Assembly (NCBI GenBank): GCA_041750975.1
Contig: JBGSYN010000267.1
Span: 1-20,844 of the forward strand
Direction of reading: 5' to 3'
DNA: 20,844 bases
Source: JBGSYN01 sp041750975
GTDB taxonomy: Bacteria > Pseudomonadota > Alphaproteobacteria > Geminicoccales > Geminicoccaceae
This document shows positions 15,180 through 20,844 of this stretch, piece by piece. The stretch's first letter is position 1, and every line of letters starts with the position of its first letter. Both the position numbers and the translations under genes were made by a program. The notes below the pieces were generated by a model that ran no database searches, was not told the origin of the DNA, and was given only the letters and a program-made list of their open reading frames with translations.

Positions 15180-16378
15180 TGGAACCATTTGCGGCACTTT
15201 GGCCAAACAAACGCAGCAAAACGCTCGATTGGCTGGTCAATGAGACGTCCCGCCAGCCCTATGTCGACAATTTGTTTGGCGAATTGTGCGATCATTTGGC
15301 GGAAGAAGGCATCCCGATCGATCGTGCCACAGTCCACATGCAGACTTTGCATCCGCAGTTCTGGGGTGCCACGGTACGGTGGGAAAGAGGCAAAGGCTTT
15401 ACTTTCCAGACGGCCGATCACGGAGCGACAACCAGCGACGCCTATCGCAATAGCCCTGTCCGCGAAATATTCGAAGGTGCGGATGGACTAAGACAACGCC
15501 TGGATTTGCTCTCAGAGCCGCACGAATATTCGATATTCAATTCCCTCGCGGAACAGGGCTACACGGACTATGTCGGAGCCGTCCTCAATTTCGCGAGCGG
15601 CAAGCGGCACGCGACAAGCTGGGCGACACGCAAGGCTGGAGGATTTTCGACCGATCATCTTGTGATGATCAATGAAATGCTGCCGGTGATGGCGATGGCC
15701 TTCGAGATCCGTCTCAATCGACGGATCGCGAAGAATTTGTTGAACACCTATGTCGGCGAGCGCGCCGGCGAGGCGATCCTCAATGGCAATATCACCCGTG
15801 GCAGTGGCCACACAGTCCGTGCGGCCATCTGGAACTGCGATATTCGAGGATTTACGCAGATTTCCGAGAAGTGGCCGAGAGATGACGTCATCGCCTCGTT
15901 GAACGAATATTTCGATGCCATGGCGGTGCCAATCGCTGCGCATCAAGGTGAAATCCTGAAATTCATCGGCGACGGGCTTCTGGCAATATTTCCAATCGAG
16001 GATGATGACGGCTGCGCGTGCGAGCGCGCATTCGAAGCGGCTCGACAAGCGGTCGCCAATATGCGGGACCTCAATCGACGCCGTATGGACCAGGGACAAA
16101 GCGAGTTGGGCTTCGGCATAGCCTTGCACGTTGGCGATGTCATGTACGGGAATATCGGCTCCCAATCGCGGTTGGATTTCACCGTCATCGGACCCGCGGT
16201 CAATTCTTCGGCCCGTCTCGAGCGGCTCAACAAAGAACTGCGCCGGCGACTGCTCTTCTCCGGTCCCTTCGTCGAGATGTGCCCCTGCGGGACCGAGCAC
16301 ATGGTGCGGCTCGGGTCCTATGAGCTGCGCGGCGTTGCGGGCCCGATGGATGTCTACGGGCTCAAAGACGAAGCTTGA
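15179..16378 (+). CDS. Class III adenylate cyclase
   Basis: A 399-residue protein with a C-terminal class III nucleotide cyclase domain (about 212-395). The metal-binding aspartates are Asp221 (NCDIRGFT) and Asp265 (KFIGDG). The adenine-selecting pair Lys261 and Asp333 (DFTVIG) indicates ATP rather than GTP as substrate. The transition-state residues are Asn342 and Arg346 (VNSSARLE). All expected catalytic positions are intact, so cAMP production is predicted. The N-terminal 200 residues have no membrane helix and resemble the poorly characterised region found before the cyclase domain in many rhizobial-type cyclases (TVHMQTLHPQFWG, 51-63). Start and stop overlap the neighbours: one base with the cNMP-binding gene before it, and TTGA with the FkbM gene after it. 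This indicates translational coupling. Confidence 0.94.
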   Translation: MEPFAALWPNKRSKTLDWLVNETSRQPYVDNLFGELCDHLAEEGIPIDRATVHMQTLHPQFWGATVRWERGKGFTFQTADHGATTSDAYRNSPVREIFEGADGLRQRLDLLSEPHEYSIFNSLAEQGYTDYVGAVLNFASGKRHATSWATRKAGGFSTDHLVMINEMLPVMAMAFEIRLNRRIAKNLLNTYVGERAGEAILNGNITRGSGHTVRAAIWNCDIRGFTQISEKWPRDDVIASLNEYFDAMAVPIAAHQGEILKFIGDGLLAIFPIEDDDGCACERAFEAARQAVANMRDLNRRRMDQGQSELGFGIALHVGDVMYGNIGSQSRLDFTVIGPAVNSSARLERLNKELRRRLLFSGPFVEMCPCGTEHMVRLGSYELRGVAGPMDVYGLKDEA

Positions 16379-17106
16379 TCCGAGGATTACGCCGTCTGAC
16401 ACGACGCTTCGGCTACGATCTTCTGCCGCTCGAGAAGTCCCGTGATCTGCATCACCAAATTGTGGCCGCGATAGCTCATAACAATGTCGATCTGGTCATC
16501 GATGTCGGCGCCAATGAAGGGCAATACGCGCAAAGACTGCGCCACTCCGGATGGACGGGACCGATCGTCTCGATCGAGCCCCTGCCGGATCTGAACGCAC
16601 GGCTCACTCTTGCGGCGAAGTCCATGGCATCCTGGCATATTGCCCCCTGTCTGGCACTCGGCGATCGAAACGGAACGATCGCGATCCAGCGCTCGTCTGA
16701 GAGCGATATGAGCTCGGTGCTGCACCAAAAACCGATGCTCAGGCACCTGTCACCCAGTTCCGCGGTAATGGAAGAGATCGAGGTGCCGGTTCGCCGCTTC
16801 GATTCCTTCGAACTCGATCCATCGCTGTCCGCCGAGCGAATGTTTTTGAAGCTCGACGTCCAGGGCTATGAAGCCGCCGTCTTGGAAGGTGTTGGAGACC
16901 GTTGGCCGCGAATTGCAGGGCTGCAATTGGAGTTGGCCCTTCTACCCATCTATGAGGGCGAACATTTGTGGCATGACATCGTTGATCGCCTGTCAACGCT
17001 CGGGTTTGAACTCCATCTCGTGCTGCCCGGCTATTTCGAGCGCAAGCTGGCCAGGCAGCTACAATTCGACGGAGTGTTCTTTCGAGCCAGTGCACATCCG
17101 GGCTGA
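16375..17106 (+). CDS. FkbM family methyltransferase
   Basis: A 243-residue SAM-dependent methyltransferase, cytoplasmic or membrane-associated. The SAM-binding motif I is VIDVGANEGQY (41-51), the acidic motif II is SIEP (66-69), and the FkbM hallmark FLKLDVQGYEAAVLEG lies at 157-172. FkbM enzymes O-methylate polyketides, glycans or lipids; the acceptor is unknown here. The start is a TTG overlapping the cyclase stop (TTGA). It is supported because the resulting basic N-terminus and the RRFGYDLLPL stretch are typical of the family and no ATG is available near the expected start. The stop is followed 44 bp later by the CDP-alcohol phosphatidyltransferase gene. Coupling to a cyclase gene is unusual for this family and suggests regulation by, or work in the same process as, the cAMP genes. 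Confidence 0.9.
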   Translation: MIRGLRRLTRRFGYDLLPLEKSRDLHHQIVAAIAHNNVDLVIDVGANEGQYAQRLRHSGWTGPIVSIEPLPDLNARLTLAAKSMASWHIAPCLALGDRNGTIAIQRSSESDMSSVLHQKPMLRHLSPSSAVMEEIEVPVRRFDSFELDPSLSAERMFLKLDVQGYEAAVLEGVGDRWPRIAGLQLELALLPIYEGEHLWHDIVDRLSTLGFELHLVLPGYFERKLARQLQFDGVFFRASAHPG

Positions 17107-17150
17107 GGTGAGGCTCGTTTCGATGTCCTGCTGCACGCATCCGACCGTCC

Positions 17151-17756
17151 GTGTTTGACGCCAAACTCCGGCCGCTGATCGAGCCCTGGTTGGCGCAACT
17201 AGCGGAATGGGTGGGCCGCCTGGAGATCACCGCCAATAGCATCACGCTCGCTGGCTTCGGCCTCGGTTTGCTGGCGATACTCGCGATCAGTCAGCAGTAC
17301 TATATGCTCGGGCTTCTCGGTCTTGTCCTCAATCGGCTCTTTGACGGGTTGGACGGGGCGCTGGCGCGCCGGTCCGGTCCGACCGATCTTGGCGGCTTTC
17401 TCGATATCGTGCTCGATTTCATCATCTATTCCGGTATCGTCTTTGCCTTCGCGCTCGCCGACCCTGCCGAGAACGGCCTTGCGGCAACGTTCCTCCTCTT
17501 TTCGTTCATGGGTACCGGGAGCTCCTTTCTGGCATTCGCGATCATGGCCGAGAAACGGCGGATTTCGACGGCTATCCGAGGCCGAAAATCGCTCTACTAC
17601 CTGGGTGGGCTCACCGAGGGTGCGGAGACCATCCTGGTGCTCGCTTTGTTTTGCATTCTCCCATTCTGGTTTGCCGAGATTGCGCTGATCTTCGGTCTGA
17701 TGTGTTGGGTGACGACCGCAGCCAGGATATTCTGGGGCTATCAGGCCCTACGGTGA
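17151..17756 (+). CDS. CDP-alcohol phosphatidyltransferase family protein
   Basis: A 201-residue inner-membrane enzyme with about six hydrophobic helices. The catalytic motif DGLDGALAR (65-73), continued by Gly81, Asp85 and Asp89 (GGFLDIVLD), is the CDP-alcohol phosphotransferase signature. The three or four aspartates bind Mg2+ or Mn2+ and activate the acceptor hydroxyl. ITANSITLAGF (26-36) is the typical N-terminal amphipathic/first-helix segment. The enzyme would transfer a phosphatidyl or other phospho-group from a CDP-linked donor to an alcohol such as glycerol-3-phosphate, inositol phosphate or serine; the acceptor cannot be told. The start is GTG. Its 3' end overlaps the convergent dsbB gene by 16 bp. 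It closes the run of plus-strand genes that begins at polA. Confidence 0.9.
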   Translation: MFDAKLRPLIEPWLAQLAEWVGRLEITANSITLAGFGLGLLAILAISQQYYMLGLLGLVLNRLFDGLDGALARRSGPTDLGGFLDIVLDFIIYSGIVFAFALADPAENGLAATFLLFSFMGTGSSFLAFAIMAEKRRISTAIRGRKSLYYLGGLTEGAETILVLALFCILPFWFAEIALIFGLMCWVTTAARIFWGYQALR

Positions 17757-18202
17757 AGGGTCCCGGCTGCAATGAACGAAATACTCGCGAGGACGAGCGA
17801 GTAAAAGCCGTTCCAGCCAGCAAGCGATAGGCCCAAAAAAGTGACCGAGACCTGATCGCAGGTCGGCGGCTGAGATGACAGAAGAGCCCTCAGCTCTTCG
17901 ACAGTCTGCGGATTGGCGCCCGCCGAGCAGGATGACGGCAACGCAAAGATGCCTTGTTCGATCCCGACATGATAACCCGACAGAACGGCATTGCCGATCA
18001 GGAAGAGGGCAGCAAGCCAAAGGGCGAACCTCAGACGACGGAGCGCCCAGCCGGACAGCACCGCAAAAAGCACGGCGAGGTAGGCATAGCGCTCCCAAAC
18101 GCAAAGCTGACACGGTGCGTGTCCGCCCAGATATTGAAGGCCCAAGGCGAAAATCAGGGCTCCAGCAGAGCCGGCAATAAGCGTAGGGACCAGCCGGTTC
18201 AT
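17741..18202 (-). CDS. dsbB: Disulfide bond formation protein B
   Basis: A 153-residue inner-membrane quinone-linked thiol oxidase that would reoxidise periplasmic DsbA. It has four hydrophobic segments. The first redox pair is CQLC (Cys31/Cys34) and the second periplasmic pair is Cys92 (SSCSAG) and Cys115 (PTCDQV), giving the full four-cysteine relay. The ATG overlaps the stop of the upstream DedA-type gene (ATGA), indicating translational coupling. A much longer in-frame reading frame extends upstream but is only the shadow of the DedA gene and adds a non-membrane, Arg-rich N-terminus, so it is rejected. No dsbA gene is in the window. Confidence 0.92.
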   Translation of the reverse strand: MNRLVPTLIAGSAGALIFALGLQYLGGHAPCQLCVWERYAYLAVLFAVLSGWALRRLRFALWLAALFLIGNAVLSGYHVGIEQGIFALPSSCSAGANPQTVEELRALLSSQPPTCDQVSVTFLGLSLAGWNGFYSLVLASISFIAAGTLHRRA

Positions 18203-18801
18203 CCTAATGCCTTCAGTGCGATAAAGCCGCCGACGAGGAGAACGAAAAAGACGGCGCTCAGCCAGCCGAAATAGCGGTCGATAAAGTGCCGGATCGGCTC
18301 GCCCCAGTACCAGAGGATTCCGGCGAGTGCGAAAAAGCGGATGCCGCGCGAAAGAACCGAGGCCAAAATAAAAACACCGAGGCCGAGCTGGGTAACGCCG
18401 CTCGCGATGGTGATCACTTTGTAAGGAAATGGTGTCAGACCGGCGCCGAACACAATCCACGCCCCATGCTCGTTGTAGCGGGTTTCGAAATCATGGAAGT
18501 TCTCGAGATAGCCATAGAATTGCAGGATTTGCTGACCGATACTTTCGAACAGCAAGGCGCCGAGTGCGTAGCCCAGAAGGCCCCCGAGGACCGAGCTGAT
18601 CGTGCACACGGACGCAATCAACCAAGCTCGTTCGCGTGCGGCCAACACCATCGGTATCAGCAAAATATCGGGGGGTATCGGAAAAATGGAGCTTTCAACG
18701 AAGGAGATGAGGGCAAGCATCCAGAGCGCGTACGGCTTGGCCGACTGCGCCAGCGTCCATTCATAAAGGCGCCTTAACAATGCATTCTCCAGCCAACTCA
18801 T
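18199..18801 (-). CDS. DedA/YqaA family membrane protein
   Basis: A 200-residue inner-membrane protein of the DedA/SNARE-associated superfamily, YqaA type. It has the characteristic SFVESSIFPIPPDILLIPM stretch (about 34-52) with Glu and a Pro-rich re-entrant loop, and a second one around GAGLTPFPYKVITIASG (about 119-135). DedA relatives flip or transport lipid carriers such as undecaprenyl phosphate or phosphatidylethanolamine; the substrate of the YqaA group is not settled. The ATG at 18799-18801 is preferred. A TTG eight codons upstream would add a Cys-containing stretch and has no better Shine-Dalgarno. The gene is coupled to dsbB by a 4-bp overlap and diverges from the SPFH gene across a 69-bp gap. 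Confidence 0.9.
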   Translation of the reverse strand: MSWLENALLRRLYEWTLAQSAKPYALWMLALISFVESSIFPIPPDILLIPMVLAARERAWLIASVCTISSVLGGLLGYALGALLFESIGQQILQFYGYLENFHDFETRYNEHGAWIVFGAGLTPFPYKVITIASGVTQLGLGVFILASVLSRGIRFFALAGILWYWGEPIRHFIDRYFGWLSAVFFVLLVGGFIALKALG

Positions 18802-18870
18802 GTGAGAAACGCATGAGTTGTGCAAATATGGAATTAGGTTCTATTTTTCGTCCTCACGGCCGAATCACCT

Positions 18871-19917
18871 ATGGGAAAAATAATGGAAGCCTTTTTTGGC
18901 GGATTTTCGATTCTGGTCATTCTCCTCGTCGGTCTCGTCCTCGTCGTTCTGTTTGCGGGCATTCGTTCCGTCCCGCAGGGCTCCGAGCATACGGTCGAGC
19001 GGTTCGGACGGTACACGCATACGATCCGCCCCGGTCTCAATATCATCGTGCCGTTCATAGACAGGGTTGGCGCCCAACTTAATATGATGGAGCAGGTTCT
19101 GGACGTCCCGTCGCAGGAAGTGATCACGCGGGACAATGCCATGGTCACGGTCGACGGCGTCGTCTTTTATCAAATCCTGGATGCAGCCAAGGCCGCTTAT
19201 GAAGTGAGTGGTCTGAATAACGCCATTCTCAATCTGACCATGACGAATATCCGGACTGTGATGGGGTCGATGGATCTGGATGAGCTTCTGTCACGGCGCG
19301 ACGACATCAACATTCAGCTGATGCGCGTCGTCGATGACGCGACTTCGCCCTGGGGCGTGAAGGTAACGCGCATCGAGATCAAGGATATCACACCGCCAAT
19401 GAATCTGGTCGACGCCATGGCGAGGCAGATGAAAGCGGAGCGCGAGAAGCGAGCTGCCATTCTCGAGGCCGAGGGCGAGAAAGCGGCGCAGATCCTCACT
19501 GCGGACGGCGCCAAGCAGGCAGCGATACTCACTGCCGAAGGCAGACGCGAGGCGGCTTTCCGGGATGCCGAGGCCCGCGAGAGGTTAGCCGAAGCGGAGG
19601 CCAAAGCGACGACGATGCTGTCCTCGGCCATCGGTGAGGGCAATATTCAGGCCGCCAATTATTTCGTTGCGCAAAAATATGTCGAGGCGCTGACGGCGTT
19701 TGCCACCAGCCCCAATCAGAAAACGCTGATCCTGCCGATGGACACGGTCGGGCTCCTGGGGTCCATCGCCGGCATCGGCGAAATTGCAAAGGAGGCATTT
19801 GGCGGCGGTGGACCGAGCCCAGTGGTTCCGTCACCAGTGTCGAGCCGGCGTGGCGGGCTTGCCGAAGAATCGAGCAGGCAGCAATCGCCCTGGACCGTGC
19901 CGCCGACGACGTCCTAA
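18871..19917 (+). CDS. qmcA: SPFH/Band 7 domain protein (stomatin-like, QmcA type)
   Basis: A 348-residue membrane-anchored scaffold protein. One N-terminal transmembrane segment (about 12-30) is followed by an SPFH/Band 7 domain (about 31-190; ERFGRYTHTIRPGLNIIVPF, 43-62, is typical). A long Ala/Glu/Arg-rich coiled coil follows (about 195-260, with AEGEKAAQ- and AEGRREAA-like units), and a less conserved Gly/Pro/Ser-rich tail ends the protein (about 315-348). QmcA-type proteins form large cage-like oligomers in the inner membrane and associate with proteases or lipid domains. A second in-frame ATG four codons on (MEAFFGG), with GGGA six bases before it, may be the true start. The NfeD gene follows after 32 bp, the usual partner arrangement. 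Confidence 0.93.
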   Translation: MGKIMEAFFGGFSILVILLVGLVLVVLFAGIRSVPQGSEHTVERFGRYTHTIRPGLNIIVPFIDRVGAQLNMMEQVLDVPSQEVITRDNAMVTVDGVVFYQILDAAKAAYEVSGLNNAILNLTMTNIRTVMGSMDLDELLSRRDDINIQLMRVVDDATSPWGVKVTRIEIKDITPPMNLVDAMARQMKAEREKRAAILEAEGEKAAQILTADGAKQAAILTAEGRREAAFRDAEARERLAEAEAKATTMLSSAIGEGNIQAANYFVAQKYVEALTAFATSPNQKTLILPMDTVGLLGSIAGIGEIAKEAFGGGGPSPVVPSPVSSRRGGLAEESSRQQSPWTVPPTTS

Positions 19918-19949
19918 CCCGATACCAGCGCAGAGCCGAGGCACGGAAC

Positions 19950-20381
19950 GTGGAAGCGACTTATTGGCATTGGTTCGCACTCGGCGTCATTCTCGTGGTC
20001 ATCGAGATCGTCACGCCGGGCTTCGTTTTTTTCTGGCTCGGCCTCGGTGCGATGGCGACAGGTGCGGTGTTGGTCGTTGTCGGGCCCTTCGCCTGGCAAG
20101 GGCAGCTTCTTGTTTTTGCCGGTTTTGCCGTACTCAGTGTGACCGGTTGGTTGTTCATCGGACGTAAATGGCTCGGTGACGGCAAGCTTTCGCCGCTTAA
20201 TCGCCGGGCCGGCCAACTCGAGGGAAAAATCTTCGTTCTTACCGAAGCGATCGAAAACGGGCGCGGTCGGGTCAAGGTTGGCGACGGCAGCTGGATCGTC
20301 ACCGGAAACGATTTGCCGGCCGGACGGACGGTGCGGGTAATCGGCAGCGAAGGTAACACACTTCGGGTCGAAGCCGCTTGA
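19950..20381 (+). CDS. NfeD family protein, partner of the SPFH protein
   Basis: A 143-residue inner-membrane protein of the short NfeD type. It has an N-terminal hydrophobic region with helices at about 8-26, 28-45 and 50-70, and a C-terminal OB-fold domain (about 85-143). VGDGSWIVTGNDLPAG (about 110-125) is the conserved surface strand of the family. NfeD proteins are thought to modulate their SPFH partner; the gene order here fits that. The start is GTG, supported by GAGG eight bases upstream. The long NfeD form with a ClpP-like protease domain is absent. The tRNA-Leu gene follows after 57 bp. Confidence 0.92.
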   Translation: MEATYWHWFALGVILVVIEIVTPGFVFFWLGLGAMATGAVLVVVGPFAWQGQLLVFAGFAVLSVTGWLFIGRKWLGDGKLSPLNRRAGQLEGKIFVLTEAIENGRGRVKVGDGSWIVTGNDLPAGRTVRVIGSEGNTLRVEAA

Positions 20382-20438
20382 GTATTTTGCTTGATTTGAG
20401 CCCTGTGTCTCTTAGGATCGCGACTCGCCTCCGGCTTA

Positions 20439-20525
20439 GCCCCTGTGGCGGAATTGGTAGACGCGGCAGACTCAAAATCTGCTTTCCGCAAGGAAGTGCT
20501 GGTTCGAGTCCGGCCAGGGGCACCA
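20439..20525 (+). tRNA. tRNA-Leu (CAA anticodon)
   Basis: An 87-nt gene including the encoded CCA. The acceptor stem GCCCCTG (20439-20445) pairs perfectly with CAGGGGC (20515-20521). The discriminator is A20522 and CCA lies at 20523-20525. The anticodon stem GCAGA/TCTGC encloses the loop CTCAAAA, giving anticodon CAA at 20473-20475, which reads UUG. The long variable arm and the GGTTCGAGTCC T-arm complete a class II tRNA, as expected for leucine. Confidence 0.97.
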
Positions 20526-20732
20526 ATGCGTCCATGCCGAGGGGTCTCATCTGACGCGTAGGGCGATGTGGATCGATTGAGCAAATGGCTAGAACGGAGC
20601 GTGGACGGTATGTGGATAATGATAGCGGGTTGTTGACGCTCAAGGGGATAAATACGGAACGTGCAAGCTGACCTGAGTTCAGATGATGTGGTTTGAGGCC
20701 GAAATAATGGCGGTGTCTGCCTTTGGTGTTGA

Positions 20733-20844
20733 TCAAGCTGCGAGCAGTCGCTGCCAGGTTTGACTGACGGCGTGCGGTTGGCTGTGCTTGAGCCTCTGGA
20801 TGAACCAGGCGGTATAGCCTTGGAGGTTTTTGGTCGCCGGGCCG
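20733..20844 (-). CDS. 3' end of an unidentified reading frame, possibly a transposase
   Basis: The last 36 codons of a minus-strand reading frame enter from the right edge and end in TGA at 20733-20735. The visible residues contain NLQGYTAWFIQRL, followed by HAVSQTWQRLLAA at the C-terminus. The aromatic/basic character and the position just beyond a tRNA gene suggest the end of an insertion-sequence transposase, but I do not recognise the family and no terminal inverted repeat is confirmed. The 207 bp between the tRNA and this stop hold no gene that I can support. Confidence 0.4.
   Translation of the reverse strand, partial: GPATKNLQGYTAWFIQRLKHSQPHAVSQTWQRLLAA

Noticed and set aside
15512..16402. 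Open frame of 296 codons on the minus strand
   Set aside because: It is antisense to the cyclase catalytic domain, whose active-site residues are all in place. No motif is seen in the antisense product.
18203..18460. N-terminal extension of DsbB
   Set aside because: The extra 86 codons overlap the DedA-type gene in another frame and encode an Arg-rich stretch. The ATG at 18200-18202 gives the correct DsbB N-terminus.
1..20844. CRISPR array, rRNA genes or complete insertion sequence
   Set aside because: No regularly spaced direct repeats, no rRNA-like sequence and no full transposase with terminal repeats are visible.

Overview
The window is GC-rich, densely packed chromosomal DNA. Short or overlapping gene junctions, GTG/TTG starts and the gene set (a Tyr-type DNA polymerase I, a class III cyclase with a rhizobial-style N-terminal region, a PuuD-like hydrolase, an SPFH/NfeD pair) suggest an alphaproteobacterium, perhaps Rhodospirillales-like. 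That assignment is inferred from protein character and has not been tested. Most of the window looks like ordinary core and accessory chromosome. A possible mobile element appears only at the far right edge.

Left part (1-7.2 kb), mostly minus strand. An RRM-type RNA-binding protein runs off the left edge. It is followed by an MFS transporter. Then comes a likely operon, read leftwards: small heat-shock protein, PuuD-like class I glutamine-amidotransferase-type hydrolase, SLC13-type permease with two RCK_C domains. A sterol-desaturase-type membrane hydroxylase (plus strand) diverges from the heat-shock gene and overlaps the tail of a convergent MATE exporter.

Middle (7.4-17.8 kb), all plus strand. 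A sugar 3-epimerase of the D-tagatose/D-psicose 3-epimerase family is followed by polA. A tightly packed run follows: secreted trypsin-like protease (overlapping polA), a very unusual 880-residue ABC-type membrane protein, a stand-alone cyclic-nucleotide-binding protein, a class III adenylate cyclase (1-nt overlap), an FkbM methyltransferase (stop/start overlap) and a CDP-alcohol phosphatidyltransferase. The ABC protein is the most interesting object in the window. Its transmembrane domain looks normal. Its nucleotide-binding domain, however, carries substitutions in Walker A, Q-loop, signature, Walker B and H-loop, and its helical subdomain appears to be present three times in tandem. Next to it are a cAMP maker, a cAMP sensor and two enzymes of the kind that modify lipids or glycans. 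I infer a cAMP-controlled membrane module that I cannot match to a characterised system.

Right part (17.7-20.8 kb). DedA/YqaA-type and DsbB genes form a coupled minus-strand pair. They diverge from an SPFH (QmcA-like) and NfeD pair on the plus strand. A complete tRNA-Leu(CAA) follows. The window ends in the 3' tip of a minus-strand reading frame that may belong to an insertion sequence.
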